64,000 nucleotides of DNA, taken from contig NZ_CP096884.1 of assembly GCF_023273855.1 (NCBI RefSeq), forward strand, positions 1,302,001 through 1,366,000, read 5' to 3'. The position numbers were made by a program, and so were the translations under genes. The DNA comes from Seonamhaeicola sp. ML3. GTDB taxonomy: Bacteria; Bacteroidota; Bacteroidia; Flavobacteriales; Flavobacteriaceae. The notes under the pieces are model-generated. The model did no database searches. It saw nothing but the letters and a program-made list of their open reading frames with translations, and was not told where the DNA came from. This document shows, piece by piece, positions 32,385 to 40,472 of this stretch. Every line of letters starts with the position of its first letter. The first letter of the stretch is position 1.

Positions 32385-34391
32385 ATGTCTGAAGAGAAAA
32401 AACCACTCAATTTTATTGAGCAAATAATAGAGGAAGATATCGCAAACGGTTTGTCGGTAGACAAATTACGTTTTAGATTTCCACCAGAACCCAATGGCTA
32501 TTTACACATTGGCCATACTAAAGCCATAGGTATTAGTTTTGGGTTGGGCGAGAAGTACAACGCTCCTGTAAATCTTAGATTTGATGATACCAACCCCGCT
32601 AAAGAAGAGCAGGAATATGTAGATGCCATTAAGCGCGATGTGGCTTGGTTGGGTTACCAATGGGATAAGGAACTATACTCTTCAGATTATTTTCAGCAAT
32701 TATACGATTGGGCCTTATTAATGATTAAAGACGGTAAGGCTTACGTAGATTCACAAACCAGTGAAGCTATGGCCGAACAAAAGGGAACCCCTACTCAGGT
32801 TGGAACCAATAGTCCGTTTAGAGACAGGAGTATTGATGAAAACCTAGATTTATTTACGCGTATGAAAAACGGGGAGTTCGAAGCTGGAACTCATGTTCTA
32901 CGCGCCAAAATAGACATGGAAGACCCCAATATGCTCATGCGAGATCCTATTATGTATCGTATCATGTATGCGCATCACCACAGAACGGGAGACGATTGGT
33001 GTATTTACCCTATGTACGATTGGACGCATGGCGAAAGCGACTATATAGAGCAAATTTCACATTCATTGTGTTCTTTGGAATTTAAACCACACAGAAAACT
33101 CTATGATTGGTTCAAGGATATTGTACATGGTTACAGCGCAGATAGGTTGCCCTTACCACCAAAGCAGCGTGAGTTTGCACGTTTAAACCTAAGTTATACT
33201 ATTATGAGCAAGCGTAAGTTGCTCCAATTAGTAAACGAGGGCGTGGTGAATGGATGGGATGACCCGAGAATGCCAACCATTTCTGGTTTACGCCGAAGAG
33301 GATACACACCTAATGCCCTTAGAAAGTTTGTAGAAACCGCTGGTGTAGCCAAGCGCGATAATGTAATCGATGTATCGCTTTTAGAGTTTTGTATCCGTGA
33401 GGATTTAAATAAAACGGCACCAAGGGTTATGGGGGTTTTGGATCCTATAAAATTGGTTATTACCAATTACCCCGAGGATAAGGTAGAATGGTTTGATGCC
33501 GAAAATAATCCAGAAGACGCATCGGCTGGTTCTAGAAAAGTGCCGTTTTCAAAAGCACTTTACATTGAAAAAGAAGATTTTAAAGAGGAAGCTGGTAATA
33601 AGTTTTTCAGATTAAAATTAGGAGGCGAGGTGCGTTTAAAGAATGCCTATATTATCAAAGCCGAAAGCGTTGTGAAAGATGCTGAAGGTAATATTACCGA
33701 AATTCATTGTACCTATTCCGAAGATACTTCAAGACGTGTTAAAGGAACTCTTCATTGGGTATCAATTGAACATGCTGTTAAAGCTGAGGTTAGAGAATAC
33801 GATAGATTGTTTATGGACGAAGCTCCAGACGGGCATCAGGATAAAGACTTTATGGATTTTATTAATCCGAATTCCTTAAAAACTATTGAAGCTTTTGTTG
33901 AGCCTAGTTTAAAAGAAGCGAAGGTGGGAGACAGGTTCCAGTTCCAACGTTTGGGATATTTCAATGTGGATGATGATGCAACAGCCGAAAGCCTTATTTT
34001 CAATAAAACTGTTGGTTTACGTGATACTTGGGCAAAGAAAAAACCACAAGCGAACAATCAGAATCAACCAAAACCTAAACAACAACAATCGCAACGAAAG
34101 CCTATTGATGTGATTAAACAGCTAGGAAAAAAGTACACCAATTTACCAGAAGAAAAACAGCAAAAAGCCAAAGAAGACATTCTTCAACTAGCAGAAAACG
34201 TTTGTTACGAAGATTTAGAGCCGCTTTTTGCAACTGCAGTTAAAAAAGTAGGGACGCGTATTGCCACAGTAATTGCTTTAGGTGTTTTGCTTAAAAATGG
34301 TTTAGAAAAAAATGAAGCTATCAATAGTTTTATAGCTAAAGCTCTTGAGGATAAAAACGCGCTTTTAGTCGCTGAAGCAGAACAGCTTTAA
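32385..34391 (+). CDS. glnS: Glutaminyl-tRNA synthetase with C-terminal extension
   Basis: Charges tRNA-Gln with glutamine. The 668-residue protein has the class I signatures PPEPNGYLHIGHTKA (about 31-45, HIGH) and IMSKRKL (about 272, KMSKS-like), plus the two C-terminal anticodon-binding barrels ending near 560. Residues about 561-668 are extra: a Lys/Gln-rich linker (QNQPKPKQQQSQRKP) followed by a helical module (LPEEKQQKAKEDILQLAEN ... VIALGVLLKNGLEKNEAIN). This recalls the YqeY-like tail known from the Deinococcus GlnRS. E. coli GlnRS lacks it (about 554 residues). A -7 box lies upstream. Confidence 0.93.
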   Translation: MSEEKKPLNFIEQIIEEDIANGLSVDKLRFRFPPEPNGYLHIGHTKAIGISFGLGEKYNAPVNLRFDDTNPAKEEQEYVDAIKRDVAWLGYQWDKELYSSDYFQQLYDWALLMIKDGKAYVDSQTSEAMAEQKGTPTQVGTNSPFRDRSIDENLDLFTRMKNGEFEAGTHVLRAKIDMEDPNMLMRDPIMYRIMYAHHHRTGDDWCIYPMYDWTHGESDYIEQISHSLCSLEFKPHRKLYDWFKDIVHGYSADRLPLPPKQREFARLNLSYTIMSKRKLLQLVNEGVVNGWDDPRMPTISGLRRRGYTPNALRKFVETAGVAKRDNVIDVSLLEFCIREDLNKTAPRVMGVLDPIKLVITNYPEDKVEWFDAENNPEDASAGSRKVPFSKALYIEKEDFKEEAGNKFFRLKLGGEVRLKNAYIIKAESVVKDAEGNITEIHCTYSEDTSRRVKGTLHWVSIEHAVKAEVREYDRLFMDEAPDGHQDKDFMDFINPNSLKTIEAFVEPSLKEAKVGDRFQFQRLGYFNVDDDATAESLIFNKTVGLRDTWAKKKPQANNQNQPKPKQQQSQRKPIDVIKQLGKKYTNLPEEKQQKAKEDILQLAENVCYEDLEPLFATAVKKVGTRIATVIALGVLLKNGLEKNEAINSFIAKALEDKNALLVAEAEQL

Positions 34392-34468
34392 GCCCATCTT
34401 TTGAGGGAATAAACTTTCCGTATTATATTTTTAGTTATATTTAAATACTAACTATAAATTAAATTATT

Positions 34469-34945
34469 ATGGAATTTAACTTTATTGCAATTCTTGTTGC
34501 AGCATTAGTACCAATGATACTCGGTTTTATTTGGTATGGCCCCATGTTATTTCAAAAAGCCTGGATGAAAGAATCGGGGGTCACCGAAGAAAAAATGAAA
34601 AGTGGCAATATGCCGGTCATTTTTGGTATATCCTTATTATTGTCGGTTGTTTTATCCTTCTTTACTCAATTTTTGGTCGTTCATGAAATGGGCGTTATGG
34701 GAATGACAGAGGGACAATTAGAAGGAGAAACAGTGAAAGCATTCCTAGCAGAATGGGCTGGAAAATATAGAAGTTTTGGACATGGAGCAATACATGGAGC
34801 ATTTGCCGGTATTATGTTTGTTTTTCCTGTAATGGCAACCAACGGTTTGTTTGAGCGTAAGAGCTGGAAACTTACATTTATTAACGCAGGGTATTGGACA
34901 GTAGCTTTGGCTATTATGGGTTCTATAATTAGCGGTTGGGTATAG
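34469..34945 (+). CDS. DUF1761 family membrane protein
   Basis: A 158-residue inner-membrane protein with about four hydrophobic segments. The start VALVPMILGFIWYGPMLFQKAWMKESG is the recognisable DUF1761 opening, and GAIHGAFAGIMFVFPVMATNGLFERKSW is the second conserved part. The function is unknown. It stands alone between glnS and a strong terminator. Confidence 0.85.
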   Translation: MEFNFIAILVAALVPMILGFIWYGPMLFQKAWMKESGVTEEKMKSGNMPVIFGISLLLSVVLSFFTQFLVVHEMGVMGMTEGQLEGETVKAFLAEWAGKYRSFGHGAIHGAFAGIMFVFPVMATNGLFERKSWKLTFINAGYWTVALAIMGSIISGWV

Positions 34946-34965
34946 CCCACTAAAATAATTAATAC

Positions 34966-35004
34966 AAAAAAAAGACTGAGGTATGTAACTTCGGTCTTTT
35001 TTTT
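34966..35004 (+). terminator. Rho-independent terminator
   Basis: Stem of about 16 bp (AAAGACTGAGG with CTTCGGTCTTT, two G-T pairs) with A-rich and T-rich flanks, 20 bases after the DUF1761 stop. It ends in a run of eight T. Confidence 0.8.
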
Positions 35005-35031
35005 ACTACTTATACCCTTAAACTTAGATTA

Positions 35032-36195
35032 TTGATTGCTCATAAAATATACAGCGCTACTCACGAAATTCCTTCAGATTGGGATAGGTTACCTAGCAAC
35101 GATGTGTTTTTGAAAACCCCCTTTTTAAAAGGACTGGAAGCATCTACTCCTAGTAATATTTCTTCATACTATGTTGGTGTTTTTAAGGCAGATAAGCTCG
35201 TTGGTATAGCCATTATTCAGCGCGTGCAAATGTATTTAGATGATGTATTTCGTCGAAACACCAATAGCTTTATTAAACAAACAGGCAAACAATTGGTGTC
35301 TAGTTTTGTGAGGGGAAATGCGCTTGTTGCTGGTAATTTAATGCATACGGGGCAACATGGTATGTACTATGATGCCGCTGAAATTACCCAAAATGAATTT
35401 TTGAACAGCATTCAAAAAGCGATAAAGGATATTACTCTCGAAATTAAAGAAAAGTTTAACAAGAAGATTCGAATCATTGTTTTCAAGGACTATTTTCAGG
35501 ATGATGCCATTCACGATTGCACTACTTTCTTTAAGGAGCAAAACCTTTATAAAATTCAAGTACAACCCAATATGATTTTTGAGATTTCCAACACTTGGAA
35601 AAGTCAAGAAGATTATATCTCATCTTTCAATAAAAAATATAAAAGACGTTACAGGACTGCCCGAAAGAAAAGTAAAGATTTAGTTTGTAAAGAATTAGAT
35701 GAAAATTACATAGAAAAGCACTCTAAAGACCTTTTTAGGCTCTACGAGACGGTTTCAGATAATGCCGGGATAAACTCTTTTAAACTTTCTGAAAACCATT
35801 TCTTGAGCTTAAAAAAAAGCCTAAAGGATGAGTTTAAAGTCTTCGGGTATTTTTTAAATGAAGCGTTGATCGGTTTTTACACACTTATCTTAAATAACGA
35901 TAGACTAGAAACTTATTTTTTAGGCTATAACAAAGCACTTCAACATAAATACCAAATGTATTTAAACATGCTATTTAACATGGCCTGTTTTGGTATAGAA
36001 AACCATTTTAAAACAGTTGTTTTTGCAAGAACAGCAATGGAAATTAAGAGCTCTATTGGAGCCAAACCTCATACTATGGATGTGTATTTAACCCATACCA
36101 ATAACTTTATTGCCAATACGGTTATGAAGTGTGTGGTAAAGTATATGAACCCTATAAGACAATGGGAAGAAAGACACCCGTTTAAAACAGTTTAA
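35032..36195 (+). CDS. GNAT/FemAB-like acyltransferase, TTG start
   Basis: A 387-residue cytoplasmic protein. The second half contains a GNAT-like domain of the BioF2/FemAB type (FNKKYKRRYRTARKKSK near residue 200, then LYETVSDNAG, FKVFGYFLNEALIGFYTLI, YFLGYNKAL, VVFARTAMEIKSSIGAKP). Such proteins transfer aminoacyl or acyl groups to cell-envelope or lipid precursors; the substrate is unknown. The only start compatible with the N-terminal region is TTG at 35032, because the first in-frame ATG lies about 65 codons in. It stands between a terminator and a small exported-protein gene. Confidence 0.72.
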   Translation: MIAHKIYSATHEIPSDWDRLPSNDVFLKTPFLKGLEASTPSNISSYYVGVFKADKLVGIAIIQRVQMYLDDVFRRNTNSFIKQTGKQLVSSFVRGNALVAGNLMHTGQHGMYYDAAEITQNEFLNSIQKAIKDITLEIKEKFNKKIRIIVFKDYFQDDAIHDCTTFFKEQNLYKIQVQPNMIFEISNTWKSQEDYISSFNKKYKRRYRTARKKSKDLVCKELDENYIEKHSKDLFRLYETVSDNAGINSFKLSENHFLSLKKSLKDEFKVFGYFLNEALIGFYTLILNNDRLETYFLGYNKALQHKYQMYLNMLFNMACFGIENHFKTVVFARTAMEIKSSIGAKPHTMDVYLTHTNNFIANTVMKCVVKYMNPIRQWEERHPFKTV

Positions 36196-36249
36196 GGTTA
36201 GTTCTCTAAGTTTTTACGACTGAAATGTAGAATTAATACTATGCTACAT

Positions 36250-36750
36250 ATGAAAACTATATTGTATTTCTTTTTACTGGTTCCTTTTTTCGTTTTTTCA
36301 CAACAGATGACAAATGATAAACTTGATGATATCTATACCTCGTTAAGCGATTCCATTCAAGGAGAAAACGGTAGGTGGCAATTTTACATTAAGGACGTAC
36401 CGCTTATCAGTCTTACAGATGTTAATAACAATAGGATGCGAATAATATCGCCTATTGCAGATTCTAATAGTTTAAATGATGACCTTATAAAAGCCTGTTT
36501 GGTAGCAAATTTCCATACGGCTCTAGATGTAAAGTATGCGGTATCAGATGGTGTGCTATGGTCGGTATTTATTCACCCGCTCAAAGAACTTTCAGAAAGT
36601 CAAGTTAAGGATGCGGTACTTCAAGTTTTTAATGCTAATATAAATTTTGGCACAACATTCTCGAGTTCAGAATTAACGTTCCCAGGTAGGGTTTCAGAAA
36701 AAGAGGAGGAGCCAAAAAAATTAAATAAACAGAATTTTAGAAAGCTATAA
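36250..36750 (+). CDS. Small exported protein, unknown family
   Basis: A 166-residue protein with signal peptide MKTILYFFLLVPFFVFSQ. I do not recognise the mature part (DIYTSLSDSIQGENGRWQFY, RIISPIADSNSLNDDLI, ALDVKYAVSDGVLWSVFIHP), which looks like a compact mixed alpha/beta domain of about 125 residues plus a charged tail. ATG at 36241 would add three residues; I chose 36250 because it gives a clean signal sequence. It is followed directly by a convergent terminator shared with the next minus-strand gene. Confidence 0.7.
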   Translation: MKTILYFFLLVPFFVFSQQMTNDKLDDIYTSLSDSIQGENGRWQFYIKDVPLISLTDVNNNRMRIISPIADSNSLNDDLIKACLVANFHTALDVKYAVSDGVLWSVFIHPLKELSESQVKDAVLQVFNANINFGTTFSSSELTFPGRVSEKEEEPKKLNKQNFRKL

Positions 36751-36753
36751 AAA

Positions 36754-36777
36754 AAGCCCATTTTAAAATGGGCTTTC
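36754..36777. terminator. Bidirectional terminator
   Basis: AAAGCCCATTTT is followed directly by its reverse complement AAAATGGGCTTT, so the stem is perfect and A/T flanked. It separates the convergent exported-protein genes and can serve both strands. Confidence 0.8.
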
Positions 36778-36781
36778 TAAT

Positions 36782-37303
36782 TTATAATTGTTCTGTGGTC
36801 ATTTCATCATCTGGAATTTCTAGACTTGTGGTAAAGTCTGGGAGCACTAAATCTGCCATGGCTGGGTTCTTGAGTTGCTTGGCTTCTATAAATTGCCATA
36901 TTTCGTCTTCAGAGTTATAAATCCCTAGACTGTAGCTTTTTGTTTTAATGCGCATATTCGGCATTTTCATTTGAATAAAGCTTTCAATGTAACAGCGGTA
37001 TTCGTCGTTTTCAAAAACAACATCAGAAGCTGAGATAATTTCAGCACTTTCGAATTCAAAACCTTCACTTTTCATTTTATCGAATGTAGACTCCAACATT
37101 TGTGCTGCGGCCTCTTTGCCTCCCATCATTTCAATTACAGAGGGGTAGGTGTATGTAAAAATGGTTCTAAAATCATATTTAAGCGTGGCCTCGGTTATCA
37201 ATTTGGCGTCCCTTAATGCCGCTTCTTTTAATTGTTCATTGGATTGGGCAAAAGACATCCCACTAATTAGAAGTAGGATTAAAAAGGTTTTAAATTTATT
37301 CAT
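36782..37303 (-). CDS. Small exported protein linked to the SPFH gene
   Basis: A 173-residue exported protein with signal peptide NKFKTFLILLLISGMSFAQ. The mature part (LKEAALRDAKLITEATLKYDFRTIFTYTYP, IEMMGGKEAAAQMLESTF, YSLGIYNSEDEIWQFIEA) looks like a small NTF2-like/SnoaL-type fold, which I cannot confirm. The start is ATG at 37303, with an alternative ATG at 37309. Either way it overlaps the stop of the SPFH gene upstream by 8-14 bases, so the two are translated together. The role is unknown; a periplasmic partner of the SPFH protein is possible. Confidence 0.7.
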   Translation of the reverse strand: MNKFKTFLILLLISGMSFAQSNEQLKEAALRDAKLITEATLKYDFRTIFTYTYPSVIEMMGGKEAAAQMLESTFDKMKSEGFEFESAEIISASDVVFENDEYRCYIESFIQMKMPNMRIKTKSYSLGIYNSEDEIWQFIEAKQLKNPAMADLVLPDFTTSLEIPDDEMTTEQL

Positions 37304-38231
37304 TATCATTGTTTTTGTTTTTATCTGCGTTTTTCATAGCCTCTCCTATTTGATTGCTTGCCGTAAAGCTAGCGACCATATCGTTTAACATATTGCTACC
37401 TGCTTGAGGTGCGTTAGGTAAAAGAATCAAGTTGCTATTGGTTTCTTCTCCTAAAGACTGGAGGGTATCATAATGTTGGGTAACAACAATTAAAGCCGAA
37501 GCTTCTTGACTGTTGATACCTACTCTGTTAAGAACCTCTACAGACTCTTCTAAACCGCGAGCAATTTCTCTACGCTGATCGGCAATACCTTGTCCTTGCA
37601 AGCGCTTACTCTCTGCTTCTGCCTTGGCTTTTTCAACAATTAAAATACGTTGTGCATCTCCTTCGAACTGAGCCGCAATTTTTTCACGTTCTGAAGCGTT
37701 AATTCTATTCATGGCCTCTTTTACTTGAGCATCTGGGTCGATATCGGTAACGAGTGTTTTAATAATATCATAACCGTACTCAGACATATATTCTTGTAGT
37801 TCGCGTTTTACGGCAATGGCAATATCATCTTTTTTAACGAATACGTCATCCAGTTTCATTTTTGGTACTTCGGCACGAACCACATCAAAAACAAAAGAGG
37901 TGATTTGATCATGCGGATATTCTAACTTATAAAAGGCGTCATAAACTTTTTCTTTGATAACTAAATATTGAACTGATACTTTTAGCTTAACAAACACATC
38001 ATCTAGAGTTTTTGTTTCCACAATAACATCTAACTGTTGAATTTTTAAACTTAGTTTGCCTGCAATTCGATCTACTAAAGGAATTTTAAATCTTAAGCCA
38101 GCATGTCGAATACTTTGAAATTTACCAAAGCGTTCAATAACGGCAGCGGTTTGTTGTTTTACAATAAAGAATGCGGAGATTAAAATGATTAATCCGAAAA
38201 AAATGATAGGATAAATTAAATAAGAGCCCAT
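37296..38231 (-). CDS. SPFH/stomatin-like membrane protein
   Basis: A 311-residue protein with one N-terminal membrane segment (IIFFGLIILISAFFIV) and an SPFH/band-7 domain (AVIERFGKFQSIRHAGLRF, KTLDDVFVKLKVSVQYLV, YGYDIIKTLVTDIDPDAQVKEAMN). A long helical, Ala/Glu-rich tail (EREKIAAQFEGDAQR, AKAEAESKRLQGQGIADQR) should form a coiled coil. These proteins form rings on the membrane and often partner with proteases or lipid-organising factors. It is most similar to the QmcA/stomatin group. The next gene overlaps its stop, forming a two-gene operon. Confidence 0.88.
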   Translation of the reverse strand: MGSYLIYPIIFFGLIILISAFFIVKQQTAAVIERFGKFQSIRHAGLRFKIPLVDRIAGKLSLKIQQLDVIVETKTLDDVFVKLKVSVQYLVIKEKVYDAFYKLEYPHDQITSFVFDVVRAEVPKMKLDDVFVKKDDIAIAVKRELQEYMSEYGYDIIKTLVTDIDPDAQVKEAMNRINASEREKIAAQFEGDAQRILIVEKAKAEAESKRLQGQGIADQRREIARGLEESVEVLNRVGINSQEASALIVVTQHYDTLQSLGEETNSNLILLPNAPQAGSNMLNDMVASFTASNQIGEAMKNADKNKNNDNE

Positions 38232-38400
38232 AATTATATGTTAAATGGTTAAAATTATCTGTTACTAAATTAAGTTATATTTCTTCTGTATAGAATAAAT
38301 TTTGGTTAAAATATACACAAAACTTAGCTTTACACTTAGGGTAGTGCGTTAACGAGTTTCGCTGCACCAGTTCTCAAATATTTGTTTTTCTTAAGCAGTG

Positions 38401-38434
38401 TTGAAACCCTAGAAAGAAAAAATATTTACTTTTG
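38401..38434 (+). promoter_or_regulatory. Flavobacterial-type promoter
   Basis: TTG at 38401-38403 and TACTTTTG at 38427-38434 (exact TAnnTTTG) are 23 bases apart, and the downstream ATG is at 38455. The spacing is within the loose range described for Bacteroidetes sigma-A promoters. Confidence 0.55.
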
Positions 38435-38454
38435 GGTCTTAACCCTAAAATACC

Positions 38455-39144
38455 ATGAAAAAAAATATAACTACTTTATTAGTATGCTTTTCTTTAGTTT
38501 TTGTTACAAGTGGTTTTGCGCAACGTGGAAATTACAGAATCACCAATGGATTTTCTGTTGCAGGAGGTATCAGTCAATTTAACATTGCTACAGATAATTT
38601 TATCACAGACCAAGGCAGCGGATTTGCTGGCGGTTTTCTATCTACTGTAGATATTCCTCATAAGTGGTATAACATTAGTTTTGGGATTCAGTTTTCTGAA
38701 AATTCTATAGGCATTTCTGCCAGGCCATCTCAATCAGCTCCAAGTACCCCTAATGAATTTATAGATTATAAACTGTTTGCAGCACAATTTGCGTTTTTGG
38801 TAAATGCCAAGGTGATAGAAGACCACTTTACTATAGATTTTGGCCCCATGCTTCAGTACAACAGTAGGTTAGAGTTGAAAGACAACACCCAGGAAAACTA
38901 TGTTATAAACAACTACACAAATTTAACGGCTACAGATATCGCCGATATTTCTAGGTTTAATATTAATGGTGCCATTGGAGCTTCATTGGGTATTAAGCAT
39001 TTTAAATTAAGAGCTCAATATGTTTATGGTTTTACCAATATATTTAATAAACTGGAAAGCTCTAATTTAGATACTTCGGGTGGCGATGCACGATTAAAGG
39101 GAAATACGAATATGTTGGTTTTAGGCGTTATTGCTTCGTTTTGA
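38455..39144 (+). CDS. Outer-membrane beta-barrel protein (PorT-like)
   Basis: A 229-residue exported protein with signal peptide (ITTLLVCFSLVFVTSGFAQ) and alternating hydrophobic strands ending in GNTNMLVLGVIASF, with a terminal Phe as in outer-membrane barrels. It fits the outer-membrane beta-barrel class (PorT/OMP_b-brl). The barrel probably has eight to ten strands (e.g. WYNISFGIQFSENS, HFTIDFGPMLQYNS, HFKLRAQYVYGFTN). It has its own promoter and its 3' end overlaps the convergent minus-strand gene by 17 bases. Confidence 0.75.
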   Translation: MKKNITTLLVCFSLVFVTSGFAQRGNYRITNGFSVAGGISQFNIATDNFITDQGSGFAGGFLSTVDIPHKWYNISFGIQFSENSIGISARPSQSAPSTPNEFIDYKLFAAQFAFLVNAKVIEDHFTIDFGPMLQYNSRLELKDNTQENYVINNYTNLTATDIADISRFNINGAIGASLGIKHFKLRAQYVYGFTNIFNKLESSNLDTSGGDARLKGNTNMLVLGVIASF

Positions 39145-39670
39145 TGCAATCCTTTAGTTCAGAATAATCTAAAGTTATTACTTGATTATCAGTTGAATAG
39201 TTTTCTGTTTTCTTATTACAATTATTAAATGTAATATTATTTTGCTCTAATTCATCGCTTTTCAAATATCCTAATAATTGGGCCCAGCAATAAATAGGTT
39301 TACATTTTTTTTGTTCTTCTTTGGTTAAGTTTAGATATTCCTTTATGCCAATTGATTTTAAGTAGGGTAGAGCTATTCTTCCAAGATTTATAAGTTTACC
39401 ATTAAACTCCATATTTATTATTTTAACTTTTAAATCTAGATTACTGATTATTATGTCTCCCTTTCTTATATTTTTAGGAATTATAAGTTTGAAGTTGCCA
39501 TCAAAATCGGAATGAGTAAAAATTTTATTATTATCTAAATAAACACTTACTCCAGGAACTCCTAAATTTTCAAAATCGTAATGATCAGAGGTGGTTCCCA
39601 TTATTATGGTTTGTCCACTTAGATAATAGTTTATTCCAAAGACCAAAAGTATTATGAGAAATTTTTGCAT
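39128..39670 (-). CDS. Exported protein with carboxypeptidase-like regulatory domain
   Basis: A 180-residue exported protein with signal peptide QKFLIILLVFGINYYLSGQ. The mature part begins with a carboxypeptidase-regulatory-like/CarbopepD_reg_2 domain (NLGVPGVSVYLDNNKIFTHSDFDGNFKLIIP, split here by family convention) and ends with a Cys- and Lys-rich region (LTKEEQKKCKPIYCWAQLLGYL). Such domains usually sit at the front of TonB receptors; here it is alone. Function is unknown. Its stop overlaps the convergent barrel gene. Confidence 0.68.
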   Translation of the reverse strand: MQKFLIILLVFGINYYLSGQTIIMGTTSDHYDFENLGVPGVSVYLDNNKIFTHSDFDGNFKLIIPKNIRKGDIIISNLDLKVKIINMEFNGKLINLGRIALPYLKSIGIKEYLNLTKEEQKKCKPIYCWAQLLGYLKSDELEQNNITFNNCNKKTENYSTDNQVITLDYSELKDCIKTKQ

Positions 39671-39744
39671 AAATCTATTTTTAGTTTTATGAAAATAATC
39701 TCGTTTTAATAAATAGAAAAACTAGAATTAGGGAACTAAACAAA

Positions 39745-40467
39745 TTAGTTAGTTATCTTGACTTTTTCCAACCAATTTAGAGGAGTTTCTAAATCTTGAT
39801 TATTAAATTCTAGATGAATTACACGCCTTCTTTTGTTGTTGGTTGTTCTATTTGAAGAGTGTAATGTTAAGGGTTTCATGAGCATAACCCCGCCTTTATT
39901 AACATTACAGGTGTGTTCGTTTTCTAAACCCCAACCTTTGGAATCATGTCTAATAATACCCTTAGAATGCGATTTAGGAATTACTTTTAGTGCACCATTA
40001 TTGGCACCTGTATCATCTAAATGTATCCTGATGGTGTTGGTATCCTCTAATATTTTCGCAGGAGGTTGAACACCATATTGCCCTTTTTTAAACGTCCAAT
40101 TAATATAATTTTCTACTTCTACTTTTTTATTGACCGAAATACTTAAATCTTGGTGATAAGAAACAAACCAATTTGATTTTGGAGGTTTGTCAAAGTATAT
40201 GGCTTTTGTTAAAAAGTAATGGGAATCAAAAAGGGTGTTTAATAATTGTATGAGGTTCTTATTAAATAGTACTTTAGAAAGCTCTGGAACCTGGTTTATG
40301 AGTTGCCTAATAGCGAATACATCCTTGTTATCTTGGGTTTTATCACTATTAGGTTTTGACTTTTCTAAACATTTAAAAATTTCGGAAACTTCATTTTCAG
40401 AATAAATATTGGCTAAAATGGAATATCCAAGTTCTTGGAGTTCTGTTTTAGCTTTTTCAAACTCCAT
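39745..40467 (-). CDS. Phytanoyl-CoA dioxygenase (PhyH)-family protein
   Basis: A 240-residue Fe(II)/2-oxoglutarate oxygenase-like protein. The iron ligands are suggested by YHQDLSISV (H and D, about residue 122-125) and by LHSSNRTTNNKRRRVIHLEF, whose His should be the distal ligand and Arg the 2-oxoglutarate anchor. NNGALKVIPKSHSKG is a further PhyH-family element. No signal peptide is seen. Substrates cannot be predicted; family members hydroxylate varied small molecules. It is read toward and directly follows gltX (five bases), so the two are co-transcribed. Confidence 0.8.
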   Translation of the reverse strand: MEFEKAKTELQELGYSILANIYSENEVSEIFKCLEKSKPNSDKTQDNKDVFAIRQLINQVPELSKVLFNKNLIQLLNTLFDSHYFLTKAIYFDKPPKSNWFVSYHQDLSISVNKKVEVENYINWTFKKGQYGVQPPAKILEDTNTIRIHLDDTGANNGALKVIPKSHSKGIIRHDSKGWGLENEHTCNVNKGGVMLMKPLTLHSSNRTTNNKRRRVIHLEFNNQDLETPLNWLEKVKITN

Positions 40468-40472
40468 TTTGG

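Noticed and set aside
38382-38582. 66-codon plus-strand frame over the start of the outer-membrane barrel gene
   Set aside because: It overlaps the promoter and the signal peptide of the real gene in another frame.
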